Source: Pseudomonas sp. EpS/L25
Lineage (GTDB): Bacteria; Pseudomonadota; Gammaproteobacteria; Pseudomonadales; Pseudomonadaceae
NCBI RefSeq assembly: GCF_001512295.1
Contig: NZ_LNUP01000011.1
Coordinates: 62,001-126,000, forward strand
Direction: 5' to 3'
Length of the DNA: 64,000 bases
Shown here: positions 36,390-45,309 of the stretch, one piece after another
Layout: each line of letters begins with the position of its first letter
How positions within the stretch are numbered: the stretch's first letter is position 1
Translations under genes and position numbers: made by a program
Notes under the pieces: model-generated
The model's input: the letters and a program-made list of their open reading frames with translations, nothing else
Databases searched by the model: none
What the model was told of the DNA's origin: nothing

Positions 36390-36824
36390 ATGACCACCAA
36401 AGATCCCCTCCTACTCGATCAGCAACTGTGCTTCGCCCTGTACTCCACCTCGCTGGCGATGACCAAGGTGTACAAGCCGCTGCTCGAAGAAGTGGGCCTC
36501 ACCTATCCGCAGTACCTGATGATGCTGGTGCTCTGGGAAAACGACCGCCTCCCCCTCAAGGAACTGGCCCGCCGGCTGCACCAGGATTCCGGCGCCCTGA
36601 CCCCGGTGCTCAAGCGCCTGGAAGCCGAGGGCTACGTGACCCGCCAGCGCAACGTCGACGACGAGCGCAACCTGTCCATCGAGCTCACCCCGGCCGGCCG
36701 TGCCCTGCGCGAGCGGGCCCGCGACATCAACGGCACCATCGGCAGCTACTGCGCCCTGGGCGACCAGGAGATGACCGAACTGCGTGAGCACCTTACCGCC
36801 CTGCGCGCCAAGCTGGAGCGCTGA
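36390..36824 (+). CDS. ohrR: Organic hydroperoxide sensor-repressor OhrR
   Basis: A 144-aa MarR-type repressor with the reactive cysteine in the N-terminal LCFALYSTSLAMTKVYKPLL (Cys14) and the winged helix LTYPQYLMMLVLWENDRLPL, LARRLHQDSGALTPVLKRLE. Oxidation of the cysteine by organic peroxides releases DNA. It lies 143 bp upstream of ohr, its canonical target, with an inverted repeat between them. A second conserved cysteine of the two-Cys class is present late in the protein (SYCALGDQEM). Confidence 0.93.
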   Translation: MTTKDPLLLDQQLCFALYSTSLAMTKVYKPLLEEVGLTYPQYLMMLVLWENDRLPLKELARRLHQDSGALTPVLKRLEAEGYVTRQRNVDDERNLSIELTPAGRALRERARDINGTIGSYCALGDQEMTELREHLTALRAKLER

Positions 36825-36859
36825 GACCGCGAACGGCCGTTGGTCGTCTCTCAGAAAAT

Positions 36860-36881
36860 ATATTTGCGCGATAACAAATAT
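36860..36881. promoter_or_regulatory. Probable OhrR operator
   Basis: ATATTTG and CAAATAT are perfect 7-bp inverted arms around 8 bp in the AT-rich ohrR-ohr interval, with a further CGATAAC repeat at 36884-36890. Position and symmetry fit OhrR control of ohr. Confidence 0.6.
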
Positions 36882-36967
36882 CACGATAACTTAAATCCGT
36901 ACCCGGGCCTTCCCCTTCGGCGAGTCCCGACCAAACAGTTATCGCGATACCCAACCAGGAGCACGCC

Positions 36968-37384
36968 ATGAACATCCTCTATACCGCTTCCGCAACCAGC
37001 ACCGGTGGCCGTGACGGCCGCTCCATCAGCAGCGACAAGGCCCTGGACGTGCAGCTGTCCACGCCCAAGGAACTGGGTGGCGCCGGTGGTGCGGGCACCA
37101 ACCCCGAGCAACTCTTCGCCGCCGGCTACTCGGCCTGCTTCATCGGCGCCCTGAAGTTCGTCGGCGCCAAGGAAAAGATCGCCGTTCCGGCTGACGTCAG
37201 CGTGAGCGCCCAGGTCGGCATCGGTCCCATCCCCACCGGCTTCGCCATCGACGTCGAGCTGACCATCAGCCTGCCGGGCCTGGAGCGCGCCGTAGCCGAG
37301 GACCTGATCGAGAAAGCCCACCAGGTCTGCCCCTACTCCAACGCCACCCGCGGCAACGTGGATGTACGTCTGATCCTGGCCTAA
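36968..37384 (+). CDS. ohr: Organic hydroperoxide resistance protein Ohr
   Basis: A 138-aa OsmC/Ohr peroxidase with both catalytic cysteines: Cys57 in [18 protein letters not shown] and Cys121 in [16 protein letters not shown]. It reduces organic and lipid hydroperoxides using lipoyl-dependent reduction. Preceded by AGGAGC. A 142-bp repeat element begins on the last base of its TAA stop. Confidence 0.96.
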   Translation: MNILYTASATSTGGRDGRSISSDKALDVQLSTPKELGGAGGAGTNPEQLFAAGYSACFIGALKFVGAKEKIAVPADVSVSAQVGIGPIPTGFAIDVELTISLPGLERAVAEDLIEKAHQVCPYSNATRGNVDVRLILA

Positions 37385-37525
37385 GAGCCTATTCATAATC
37401 TCGCGAGCTAGAGCCAAACAAGGCGAGAATGGCTGAGGAAGCGGAGTTTACGAGTGGTAAATGAGCATTCCGAAGCCATTTTCAACGCGGTTTGGCTGAC
37501 GCGCAGCAGATTTTGAACAGGCTCT
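37384..37525 (+). mobile_element. Inverted-repeat element, copy D (internally deleted)
   Basis: 142 bp with ends AGAGCCTATTCA and TGAACAGGCTCT and the same inner blocks (CTCGCGAGCTAGAGCCAAAC, GTTTACGAGTGGTAAATGAG, GCGGTTTGGCTGACGCGCAG) as copy B, but lacking about 90 bp of its middle. It begins on the stop codon of ohr. Confidence 0.75.
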
Positions 37526-37592
37526 AAGCGTCACGCCCCCTACCGGGCGCCGCCGAGGCGCCTGGTCCTTCAGCTTCGAGGAGTCATCCGTC

Positions 37593-38618
37593 ATGCGCAC
37601 CTTCTCTCGTCTGCTCGGTCTTTCCACCCTCACCCTGGCCATGGGCAGCGCCTTCGCCGCGCCCCAGCCCGATCCGCACCTGGAGCGCACCACCCAGGCC
37701 TTCGTCGACAGCCTGAATGCCAGCGGCGGCAAGCCCCTGGAAACCCTGCCGCCGAAAGACGCCCGTGCCGTCCTGACCGGCGCCCAGGCCAGCGTCAAGG
37801 TCGACCTCTCCGGCGTCAAGACCAGTGAAAAGACCATCCAGGTCGACGGTAAGCCGCTGCAACTGACCATCGTGCGCCCGGCGAATGCCAAGGGCCAGAC
37901 CGCGGCCTTCATGTTCTTCCATGGCGGCGGCTGGGTCCTGGGCGACTTTCCCACCCACCAGCGCCTGGTACGGGACCTAGTGGTGGCCTCCGGCGCCACG
38001 GCGGTGTTCGTCAACTACACCCCGAGCCCGGAAGCCCACTTCCCGGTGGCCATCAACCAGGCCTATGCCGCGACTCTATGGGTCGCCGAGCACGGCAAGG
38101 ACATCAATGTCGACGGCAGTCGCCTGGCCGTGGCCGGCAACAGCGTCGGCGGCAACATGGCCGCGGTGGTCAGCCTGATGGCCAAGGACAAGGGCACGCC
38201 CAAGCTGCGCTACCAGGCCCTGCTGTGGCCGGTGACCGACGCCAACTTCGACACCGAGTCCTACCAGACCTATGCCGAAGGTCGTTTCCTCACCCGCAAC
38301 ATGATGAAGTGGTTCTGGGACAACTACACCACCAGCGAAGCCGACCGCGCCAACATCTACGCCTCGCCGCTGCGCGCCAGCGAAGAGCAGCTCAAGGGCC
38401 TGCCGCCGGCACTGGTGCAGACCGCCGAGAACGACGTGCTGCGTGACGAAGGCGAGGCCTATGCCCGCAAACTCAACGCCGCCGGTGTCGACGTGGTCCA
38501 GGTTCGGTACGACGGCATGATCCACGACTATGGCCTGCTCAACGCCCTGTCCAAGGTCTCCGAGGTCCAGGCCGCCCTGACCCAGGCCGGCCAGTTGCTC
38601 AAGCAGCACCTGCAGTAA
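37593..38618 (+). CDS. Exported alpha/beta hydrolase (HSL-type esterase)
   Basis: A 341-aa hydrolase with a signal peptide (LLGLSTLTLAMGSAFA, cleavage before APQPD). Oxyanion motif FFHGGGWVLGDFPTH, nucleophile Ser in AVAGNSVGGNMAAVV, acid in AENDVLRDEGEAYA and base in DGMIHDYGLLN define the hormone-sensitive-lipase family. It would cleave short-chain esters in the periplasm or outside the cell. Own promoter likely; a strong terminator follows. Confidence 0.88.
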   Translation: MRTFSRLLGLSTLTLAMGSAFAAPQPDPHLERTTQAFVDSLNASGGKPLETLPPKDARAVLTGAQASVKVDLSGVKTSEKTIQVDGKPLQLTIVRPANAKGQTAAFMFFHGGGWVLGDFPTHQRLVRDLVVASGATAVFVNYTPSPEAHFPVAINQAYAATLWVAEHGKDINVDGSRLAVAGNSVGGNMAAVVSLMAKDKGTPKLRYQALLWPVTDANFDTESYQTYAEGRFLTRNMMKWFWDNYTTSEADRANIYASPLRASEEQLKGLPPALVQTAENDVLRDEGEAYARKLNAAGVDVVQVRYDGMIHDYGLLNALSKVSEVQAALTQAGQLLKQHLQ

Positions 38619-38638
38619 GGTTCGCCGCGAGTCCCAAA

Positions 38639-38664
38639 GGGGCGCCAGCGATGGCGCCCCTTTT
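38639..38664 (+). terminator. Rho-independent terminator after the esterase gene
   Basis: GGGGCGCC-AGCGAT-GGCGCCCC followed by TTTT, 20 bp after the stop codon. The AAA on the other side may also stop the convergent LysR gene, though its stop codon overlaps nearby. Confidence 0.85.
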
Positions 38665-38668
38665 CGTT

Positions 38669-39577
38669 TCAGCCCGGCTCGCCTAGGGCGGCGAAGCGCT
38701 CCGCCAACCAGTCGTGCAGTTGCCGTACCGCCGGCGAGAATTGCCGGCGATGCGGACAGAACAGTTGCAGCGGCAAGGGCTCGCCGGACAGCTCGGGCAG
38801 CAGTCGCACCAGCCGCCCGGTCTGGAAGTCCTCGCGCAGCTCCAGCCAGGACTTGTAGAGGATGCCTTCGCCGGCCAGGGCCCAGCGATGCACCACCTCG
38901 GCATCGTCGCTCTGCAGCGGCCCGCTCACCCCTACCTGGCGCAGGCCACCCTCGGGCAGCACGAAGCTCCACTTGTCATGGATCCGGCCATGCAGCTGAT
39001 AGAGCAGGCAGGCATGCCCGGCCAACTCGTCCAGACTGCGCGGCGGGCCGTGGCGCGCCAGATAGGCCGGCGCCGCGGCCAGCAACCGGCGGTTGTCCGG
39101 TACCAGCGGCAGGGCCACCAGGCTGTCGTCCTGACTGCGGCCGTAACGAATGGCGATGTCCACCGGATCGCGATAGACGTCCGCCTGCTGGTCCGATACA
39201 TACAGCCGTAGCGTCAGCCCCGGATGTCGCTGGCGGAATTCGGTCAGCCAGGGCAACAGCAGATTGCGCCCCAGATCGGACGGCGCGGCCACCTGCAGCA
39301 CGCCACGCAACTCGGGACTCTCGCTCTGCAGCCGCTCGCGTCCCTCGCGCAGGGTCTCCAGCACCTCCCGGGCATAGGGCAGATAGGCCTCGCCCTCGGC
39401 GGTGAGTCTCAGACTGCGGGTCGAGCGGGCGAACAGGCGGATGCCCAGCTCGCGCTCCAGCCGGCCGATCGCCGCGCTCACCTGACCCGGCAACAGGTCT
39501 GCCTCGCGGGCGGCGCGGGAAAAGCTGCCCTGGGCGGCGGAGCGCACGAAGAGGCCGAGGTCGTCGAAGCGGATCAT
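38669..39577 (-). CDS. LysR-family regulator
   Basis: A 302-aa regulator. The helix-turn-helix (DDLGLFVRSAAQGSFSRAAR, DLLPGQVSAAIGRLERELGI, RLFARSTRSLRLTAEGEAYL) is followed by an effector domain (PSDLGRNLLLPWLTEFRQRH, DIAIRYGRSQDDSLVALPLV) of the CrgA/DmlR-like branch. The start at 39577 was chosen at the beginning of homology. It is divergent from the oxidoreductase gene at 39683 and probably controls that three-gene set. Confidence 0.88.
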   Translation of the reverse strand: MIRFDDLGLFVRSAAQGSFSRAAREADLLPGQVSAAIGRLERELGIRLFARSTRSLRLTAEGEAYLPYAREVLETLREGRERLQSESPELRGVLQVAAPSDLGRNLLLPWLTEFRQRHPGLTLRLYVSDQQADVYRDPVDIAIRYGRSQDDSLVALPLVPDNRRLLAAAPAYLARHGPPRSLDELAGHACLLYQLHGRIHDKWSFVLPEGGLRQVGVSGPLQSDDAEVVHRWALAGEGILYKSWLELREDFQTGRLVRLLPELSGEPLPLQLFCPHRRQFSPAVRQLHDWLAERFAALGEPG

Positions 39578-39682
39578 TTTCACTCCTGCAGTGAAGGTGC
39601 TATCCGATTCTGCCGCTTTTTCCGATCGAGCATGAAGACGACCATGGGCCCATGTCTTCTTATCGTACAAAGGAATCCGCCC

Positions 39683-40690
39683 ATGAAAGCCATCATCTAC
39701 GGTGACACCACCCTCCCCGCCAGCGATCCACGCGCCCTGCAGGACGCCGTGCTGACCGATCCCACGCCCGAGGCCCATGACCTGCTGGTGGAAGTTCGCG
39801 CCGTGTCGGTCAATCCGGTCGACACCAAGGTGCGCCAGGGCCTGGTGGAGCGCGAATCCAAGGTACTGGGCTGGGACGTCTCCGGCGTGGTGCGCGAGGT
39901 GGGCAGCGCCGTCAGCCGCTTCGCCGTGGGTGACGAGGTCTACTATGCCGGCGAGCTGTTCCGCCCCGGCTGCAACAGCGAGCTGCACCTGGTGGACGAG
40001 CACCTGGCCGGACACAAGCCCAAGAGCCTCGACCATGCCCAGGCCGCCGCCCTGCCGCTGACCGCCGTCACCGCCTGGGAGCTGCTGTTCGATCGCCTAG
40101 GTGTCGCCGAAGGCGGTGGCGCCGGTCAGCAACTGCTGGTGATGGGTGCCGCGGGGGGCGTTGGCTCCGTGCTGGTCCAGCTGGCCCGCCAGCTCACCGA
40201 GCTGACCGTGATCGGCACCGCCTCCCGCGCCGAGACCCAGAACTGGGTACGCGAACTCGGTGCCCACCACGTCATCGACCACCACCGGCCGCTGCGTCCG
40301 CAACTGGAAGCTCTCGGCCTGGACGGCGTGACCCTGGTCGCCAGCCTCACCCACACCGACCAGCACTACCTCCAGTTGGTGGACGTGCTGCGGCCCCAGG
40401 GCCGCCTGGCGGTGATCGACGATCCCGAACGACTCGATGCCGTGCCGATGAAGCTCAAGTCCCTGTCGCTGCACTGGGAGCTGATGTTCACCCGCTCGCT
40501 GTTCCAGACCCCGGACAAGGTGCGCCAGCACGAGATCCTCGAACGGGTCGCCCAGTTGGTCGACCAGGGCACCCTCAAGACCACCCTGGGCGAACATCTC
40601 GGCCGCATCGACGCCGCCAACCTGCGTCGCGCCCACGCCTTGCTGGAGAGCCATCAGGCCCGCGGCAAGCTCGTGCTGGAGGGTTTCTGA
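39683..40690 (+). CDS. Zinc-type alcohol dehydrogenase-like / quinone oxidoreductase
   Basis: A 335-aa medium-chain dehydrogenase. MKAIIYGDTTLPASD at the start, VNPVDTKVRQGLVERESKVL, GWDVSGVVREVGSAVSRFAV then GDEVYYAGE, and the cofactor motif MGAAGGVGSVLVQLARQL. The usual zinc-binding cysteines are absent, as in NADPH:quinone reductases of the ZADH1/YogA type. It would reduce an enone or quinone with NADPH. Its TGA overlaps the next ATG (TGATG). Confidence 0.88.
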   Translation: MKAIIYGDTTLPASDPRALQDAVLTDPTPEAHDLLVEVRAVSVNPVDTKVRQGLVERESKVLGWDVSGVVREVGSAVSRFAVGDEVYYAGELFRPGCNSELHLVDEHLAGHKPKSLDHAQAAALPLTAVTAWELLFDRLGVAEGGGAGQQLLVMGAAGGVGSVLVQLARQLTELTVIGTASRAETQNWVRELGAHHVIDHHRPLRPQLEALGLDGVTLVASLTHTDQHYLQLVDVLRPQGRLAVIDDPERLDAVPMKLKSLSLHWELMFTRSLFQTPDKVRQHEILERVAQLVDQGTLKTTLGEHLGRIDAANLRRAHALLESHQARGKLVLEGF

Positions 40691-41838
40691 TGCCTCGCTT
40701 CAGTGCCCTGACCCTCACCGTCGCCCTCGCCGTGGGTAGCCTGACCGCCCAGGCCGCGCCGCTGCCCCAGGAGCGCACCCTTGGCGAGCTGGAGCAGGTC
40801 TTCGCCTTCCAGGACGCCATGCCCACCGGGGTCACCGTCAGCGAGACCGGTCGGATCTTCGTCAACTATCCCCGCTGGGGCGACGAGGTGCCCTTCACCG
40901 TTGCCGAACTCAAGGACGGCAGGGCGGTGCCCTACCCGGATGCCGCGTTGAACGTGGAAACCCCAGGCCAGCCAGGCAAGGGCTTCATCAGCGTGCAGAG
41001 CGTCGTGGCCGATGGTCGCGGGCACCTCTGGGTGCTGGACACCGCCGCACCCGGCTTCGCCGCGCCCAAGGCCAGCGGCGTCAAGCTGGTGGCCATCGAC
41101 CTCAAGACCAACAAGGTCGCCAGGACGCTGGTCTTCCCCGCGACGGTGCTCGAACCCAACAGCTACGTCAACGACGTGCGCTTCGACTTTCGCGTCGGTC
41201 GCGCCGGGGTGGCCTATGTCACCGACTCGGCGCCTCCCGGTGGCCTGATCATCCTCGACCTCGCCACCGGCCAGGCCCAGCGGCGCCTGACCGGCGCGCC
41301 CCAGGCCAACGTCGATCCTAGCTTTGTCCCGGTGGTGGAAGGCGAGCCGCTACTGATGCAGCGTCCCGATGGCAGCAAGGTCCGCCCGGCCATCGCCAGC
41401 GACGGCATCGCCCTGTCGCCGGACGGCGGCACCCTCTACTTCAGTCCGCTGTCCAGCCGTCATCTCTATGCCGTGCCCACCGCCCTGCTGCGTGATCCCA
41501 AGGCAAGCGAGGCCCAGGTGCGCGCCGGGGTGCAGGATCTCGGCGAGAAGGGCGCGTCCGACGGACTCGAAGCCGATGCCCAGGGTCGTGTCTATGCCGG
41601 CGACTACGAGCACAACGCCGTGCGCCAGCGCCAGGCCGACGGCAGCTGGAAGACCCTGGTCCACGATCCCCGCGTGCTCTGGCCCGACACCTTCAGCATC
41701 GGTCCGGACGGCTACCTCTATTTCACCGCCAACCAGCTTCATCGCCAGGCCCAATTCCACGGCGGCGAGGACCTGCGCCAGAAGCCTTACAGCCTGTTCC
41801 GCGTCAAGATCGGCGCCCAGCCGGCCCCTACCCACTGA
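40690..41838 (+). CDS. Exported major-royal-jelly-protein (MRJP/yellow) family protein
   Basis: A 382-aa product with a signal peptide (FSALTLTVALAVGSLTAQA before APLPQ) and the beta-propeller pattern of MRJP-like proteins: GVTVSETGRIFVNYPRWGDE, SVVADGRGHLWVLDTAAPGF, NSYVNDVRFDF, SDGIALSPDGGTLYFSPLSS and WPDTFSIGPDGYLYFTANQL. Bacterial members are secreted and of unknown activity; insect relatives bind amines or convert dopachrome. It is translationally coupled to the oxidoreductase upstream. Confidence 0.88.
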   Translation: MPRFSALTLTVALAVGSLTAQAAPLPQERTLGELEQVFAFQDAMPTGVTVSETGRIFVNYPRWGDEVPFTVAELKDGRAVPYPDAALNVETPGQPGKGFISVQSVVADGRGHLWVLDTAAPGFAAPKASGVKLVAIDLKTNKVARTLVFPATVLEPNSYVNDVRFDFRVGRAGVAYVTDSAPPGGLIILDLATGQAQRRLTGAPQANVDPSFVPVVEGEPLLMQRPDGSKVRPAIASDGIALSPDGGTLYFSPLSSRHLYAVPTALLRDPKASEAQVRAGVQDLGEKGASDGLEADAQGRVYAGDYEHNAVRQRQADGSWKTLVHDPRVLWPDTFSIGPDGYLYFTANQLHRQAQFHGGEDLRQKPYSLFRVKIGAQPAPTH

Positions 41839-41856
41839 TCCGATCAGGAGTTATCC

Positions 41857-42504
41857 ATGCAGCTGTCCCAGATCGCCCGTACCCGCTACACCACCAAGGC
41901 CTTCGATGGCTCCCGCAGCATCCCCGCCGAACAGGTCGAGGAGTTGCTTGAGCTGCTGCGCCAGGCGCCGTCGTCGGTCAACTCCCAGCCCTGGCACTTC
42001 GTGGTCGCGGCCAGCGCCGAGGCCAAGGCCCGTATCGCCCGGGGCATGCAGAGCCCCTACAACGAACCCAAGGTGCTGCCGGCCTCCCACGTCATCGTGC
42101 TCTGCACCCGCCTGGAGATGACCGAGGGCCATCTGGCCCAGGTGCTGGAGCAGGAAGCCCGGGACGGCCGCTTCGCCAAGCCCGAGGCCCGCGCCACCCA
42201 GGACGGTACCCGCCGCCACTTCGTCGATCTGCATCGCCATGAGCGCCAGGACGTGCAGCACTGGATGGAGAAGCAGACCTACCTGGCCCTGGGCACCCTG
42301 CTGCTGGGCGCCGCCGCGCTGGGCATCGATGCCACCCCGATGGAAGGCTTCGACGCCAACAGCCTGGACCAGGAACTGGGTCTGCGCGAGCAGGGCTACA
42401 CCGCCCTGGTGGTGGTCGGCCTGGGCTATCGTGGCGAAAGCGACTTCAACGCCGTCCTGCCCAAGTCCCGCCTGCCCCGCAAGCAGGTCTTCACCTTCCT
42501 GTAA
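41857..42504 (+). CDS. nfsB: Oxygen-insensitive NAD(P)H nitroreductase
   Basis: A 215-aa FMN enzyme. The FMN-binding TRYTTKAFDGSRSIPAEQVE, LLELLRQAPSSVNSQPWHFV, EKQTYLALGTLLLGAAALGI and ATPMEGFDANSLDQELGLRE match NfsB. It reduces nitroaromatics and quinones by two electrons. It follows the MRJP gene by 18 bp and ends the oxidoreductase-MRJP-nitroreductase operon. A related dihydropteridine reductase annotation is possible. Confidence 0.9.
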   Translation: MQLSQIARTRYTTKAFDGSRSIPAEQVEELLELLRQAPSSVNSQPWHFVVAASAEAKARIARGMQSPYNEPKVLPASHVIVLCTRLEMTEGHLAQVLEQEARDGRFAKPEARATQDGTRRHFVDLHRHERQDVQHWMEKQTYLALGTLLLGAAALGIDATPMEGFDANSLDQELGLREQGYTALVVVGLGYRGESDFNAVLPKSRLPRKQVFTFL

Positions 42505-42515
42505 ACGCAGAGCCC

Positions 42516-42600
42516 CGTAGCGTGGATAACGGCGCAGCCTTATCCACAATTCCCGCCAGTACCAGCCAGTGGAAAACGCTGCGCGGTTTTCCACGCTACG
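42516..42600. repeat. Nested palindromic intergenic repeat
   Basis: Outer arms CGTAGCGTGG and CCACGCTACG enclose two inner hairpins (GTGGATAA/TTATCCAC and GTGGAAAAC/GTTTTCCAC) separated by a short linker. It begins 11 bp after the nitroreductase stop. Such paired structures are common REP-like units in pseudomonads. The rest of 42505-42859 holds the terminator and hairpin listed below and no gene. Confidence 0.75.
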
Positions 42601-42668
42601 AGACGCGGCTCGTGTCGGTTGGGCTGAGCCCAACGAAGCCCAATAAAGCATTACCACGCTGTACGTAT

Positions 42669-42700
42669 AAAAAAGCCGACCGTCGCAAGACGCTCGGCTT
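42669..42700 (-). terminator. Rho-independent terminator, minus strand
   Basis: AAGCCGA/TCGGCTT arms with a six-T run on the minus strand. It lies 160 bp beyond the stop of the flavin monooxygenase gene and would terminate its transcript. Confidence 0.75.
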
Positions 42701-42713
42701 CTGTTTCTGGGCC

Positions 42714-42776
42714 ATCGCGGCCATGGGCCGCTCCTACAGGGGCGATGTTTTTGTAGGAGCGGCCCATGGCCGCGAT
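42714..42776. repeat. Long perfect hairpin repeat, copy 3
   Basis: 25-nt perfect arms (42714-42738, 42752-42776), core CGCGGCCATGGGCCGCTCC as in copy 2. It lies between convergent transcripts. Confidence 0.85.
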
Positions 42777-42859
42777 AGAAAGGTCGAGCTATAAACCGGA
42801 GTGGCCTCGATGAACCTTGGTTGGCTGAGCACAGCCAAACCCAAGGCTAATCGCTGCCA

Positions 42860-43861
42860 TCAACCGCCCTTCAAATCCGCCAGGATCGAAAACGCCCGCA
42901 AGCGATCCGCCTGCTCATAGACGTCGCAAGTGAAGATCAGCTCGTCGGCATCGGTCTTCTCCAGCAGCAGCTCCAGGCGCTCCCGTACCCTGTCCGGTCC
43001 GCCGATCACCGCCATGCCGAGGAAACTCGACACCGACTCCTTCTCGTGGGGCAACCAGACGCCCTCCATGCTGCGCACCGGCGGTTGCAGACGCAGGCTA
43101 TCGCCGCGGAACAGGGCGAGGATGCGCTGGTAGACGGTGGTGGCCAGGTAATTGGCTTCGTCGTCGCTGTCGGCCGCCACCAGGGGCACGCCGAGCATCA
43201 CATAGGGGCGGTCGAGCGTCTTGGACGGCTGGAAATTCTCCCGGTACAGGCGGATCGCCTCGTGCACGTAGCGCGGTGCGAAGTGCGAGGCGAAGGCATA
43301 GGGCAGGCCCTTGGCCGCCGCCAATTGGGCACTGAACAGACTCGAACCCAGCAACCAGATCGGCACCTCGGTGCCCACGCCGGGCATGGCGATCACGCCC
43401 TGGCCGGGCTGCTGCGGGCCAAAATAATGCTGCAGTTCTTCCACATCCCGCGGGAAGTCGTCGGAACTGCCCAGACGGTCGCGGCGCAGGGCGTAGGCGG
43501 TGCGCTGGTCCGAACCCGGTGCGCGGCCGAGGCCCAGTTCGATCCGCCCCGGATACAACGATGCCAGGGTGCCGAACTGCTCGGCCACCACCAGCGGCGC
43601 ATGGTTGGGCAGCATGATGCCGCCCGAGCCCAGGCGCAGGGTACTGGTGCCGGCGGCCAGATAGCCCAGCAACACGCTGGTCGCGGAGCTGGCGATACCA
43701 TCCATGTTGTGGTGCTCCGCCACCCAATAGCGGGAAAAATCGAGCTGTTCGACATGCCGCGCCAGGGTCAGGGCATTGTGCAGCGCCTGGGTCGCATCGC
43801 CATCGTCGCGGATGGGGACGAGGTCGAGGACCGACAGGGCGGTCTTAGAGAGACGAGTCAT
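42860..43861 (-). CDS. Luciferase-like flavin-dependent monooxygenase (LLM class)
   Basis: A 333-aa protein of the bacterial luciferase-like family: [60 protein letters not shown] and [20 protein letters not shown]. This is the YhbW/MsnO8-type subgroup, often of unassigned substrate. It uses reduced flavin supplied by a separate reductase. It overlaps the HxlR regulator gene by 17 bp and is probably controlled by it. Confidence 0.9.
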   Translation of the reverse strand: MTRLSKTALSVLDLVPIRDDGDATQALHNALTLARHVEQLDFSRYWVAEHHNMDGIASSATSVLLGYLAAGTSTLRLGSGGIMLPNHAPLVVAEQFGTLASLYPGRIELGLGRAPGSDQRTAYALRRDRLGSSDDFPRDVEELQHYFGPQQPGQGVIAMPGVGTEVPIWLLGSSLFSAQLAAAKGLPYAFASHFAPRYVHEAIRLYRENFQPSKTLDRPYVMLGVPLVAADSDDEANYLATTVYQRILALFRGDSLRLQPPVRSMEGVWLPHEKESVSSFLGMAVIGGPDRVRERLELLLEKTDADELIFTCDVYEQADRLRAFSILADLKGG

Positions 43862-44255
43862 CAGGGATCTCCTCGGCGGCCTGGTCGTAGGCCGCCCTGT
43901 GGCGCTGAATGAGAGGCTGCTTCGCGGACGCCCAGGCGGCCAGGGCGCCTACCGGCACCATCAGGCTCTGGCCCAGCGCAGTGAGGGCATACTCCACCTG
44001 GGGCGGCTTGCTCGGCGTCACGGTGCGCGAGATCAGGCCATCGCGCTCCAGCTGGCGCAGGGTGACACTGAGCATGCGCTGGGAAATACCGTCGACGCGC
44101 CGGCGCAATTCGTTGAAGCGCAGCGGACCGGCCTCCAGGGTGAACAACGTGAGCAGGGACCAGGCATCGCCGATCCGATCCAGCACATCCCGGATCGGAC
44201 AGGCATGGGCATGCAAACGACGGCGACTGGAGATACGACTGACCACGGCGTCCAT
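43845..44255 (-). CDS. HxlR-family regulator
   Basis: A 136-aa winged-helix regulator of the HxlR/YodB type: [20 protein letters not shown] with the N-terminal cysteine (Cys19) that senses electrophiles in several members, [20 protein letters not shown] and [20 protein letters not shown]. It is first in a two-gene unit with the flavin monooxygenase. It is divergent from betI. Confidence 0.88.
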   Translation of the reverse strand: MDAVVSRISSRRRLHAHACPIRDVLDRIGDAWSLLTLFTLEAGPLRFNELRRRVDGISQRMLSVTLRQLERDGLISRTVTPSKPPQVEYALTALGQSLMVPVGALAAWASAKQPLIQRHRAAYDQAAEEIPDDSSL

Positions 44256-44384
44256 GACGATCCTCGAAGCAGAACTGACTCCAGCCTACGCCTTTCAGGC
44301 GGTTATTAAAAGTAACCACCCGTCAGGGCTGGTGCTGGGACCTTAGCCAAGGCACAATCCAGAAGATCGTAGTGTTTTTTATTG

Positions 44385-44398
44385 ATTGAACGTTCAAT
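44385..44398. promoter_or_regulatory. BetI operator upstream of betI
   Basis: ATTGAACGTTCAAT, a perfect 14-bp palindrome within TTTTTTATTG...AAAAAA flanks. It matches the known BetI box and recurs upstream of betB. Confidence 0.85.
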
Positions 44399-44450
44399 AA
44401 AAAATAGTTACCCTCGGAGGCTCCTTCCGCTCCATTTAAGGAGACGCTCC

Positions 44451-45038
44451 GTGCCCAAGGTCGGGATGCAACCCATCCGCCGCTCGCAGCTGATCGCCGC
44501 GACCCTCGAAGCCGTCGACGAAGTCGGCATGGGCGATGCCAGTATCGCCTTCATCGCCCGTAAGGCCGGCGTCTCCAACGGCATCATCAGCCACTACTTC
44601 CAAGACAAGAACGGTCTGCTCGAAGCCACCATGCGGCACCTGATGAATGCCCTGCGCCAGGCCGTGCGCGAACGGCGGGCAGTTCTTCCCGATGACGATC
44701 CCACTGCCAACCTGCGTGCCATCATCCAGGGCAACTTCGACGATACCCAGGTCAGCGGGCCGGCCATGAAGACCTGGCTGGCCTTCTGGGCCACCAGCAT
44801 GCACCAGCCCAACCTGCGTCGGCTGCAACGCATCAACGACCTGCGCCTCTACTCCAACCTCTGCTGGCAATTCCGCCGCCTGCTGCCTCGCGACCAGGCC
44901 CGCGCCGCCGCCCGCGGCCTGGCCGCCATCATCGACGGCCTCTGGCTGCGTGGCGCCCTCTCAGGCGACACCTTCAATACCCAGCAAGCCCTGCAGATCG
45001 CCTACGATTACCTGGATCTGCAACTGGCCAAGGCCTGA
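44451..45038 (+). CDS. betI: Choline-responsive TetR-family repressor BetI
   Basis: A 195-aa TetR regulator, the usual BetI length, from GTG 44451 with AAGGAG eight bases upstream. It begins [20 protein letters not shown], has the helix-turn-helix [20 protein letters not shown] and the choline-binding domain region [20 protein letters not shown]. It represses the bet genes until choline is present. A BetI box precedes it, so it is autoregulated. A further in-frame ATG upstream overlaps that operator and was rejected. Confidence 0.94.
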   Translation: MPKVGMQPIRRSQLIAATLEAVDEVGMGDASIAFIARKAGVSNGIISHYFQDKNGLLEATMRHLMNALRQAVRERRAVLPDDDPTANLRAIIQGNFDDTQVSGPAMKTWLAFWATSMHQPNLRRLQRINDLRLYSNLCWQFRRLLPRDQARAAARGLAAIIDGLWLRGALSGDTFNTQQALQIAYDYLDLQLAKA

Positions 45039-45188
45039 CCGCCCCCACCCCTGCCGTCATCGATGGCAGGGTGCTCCGCCCCTGTCTCCCGCCCGCTGCA
45101 TCCCTTTCTGCCGATCCGCTGCCGTCGCGCCCAAGCCTATCTAGACCGCCCATCGAGCCGTCTCCGCACGACCGCGAATTTTTCATTG

Positions 45189-45202
45189 ATTGAACGTTCA
45201 AT
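45189..45202. promoter_or_regulatory. BetI operator upstream of betB
   Basis: Second copy of the same 14-bp palindrome, with the ATTG upstream extension and AAAAATTA downstream, 107 bp before betB. A separate betI-controlled promoter for betBA is likely. Confidence 0.85.
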
Positions 45203-45309
45203 AAAAATTAAGTAGACTGGATTCATCGCTGGAGCAGAAAGGCCTCGCCTCTCGCTCCCCCTGTGTTCCTCGCGGGTGCCACGGCGCCCGCCCAGCTTGG
45301 GAGATCGTC

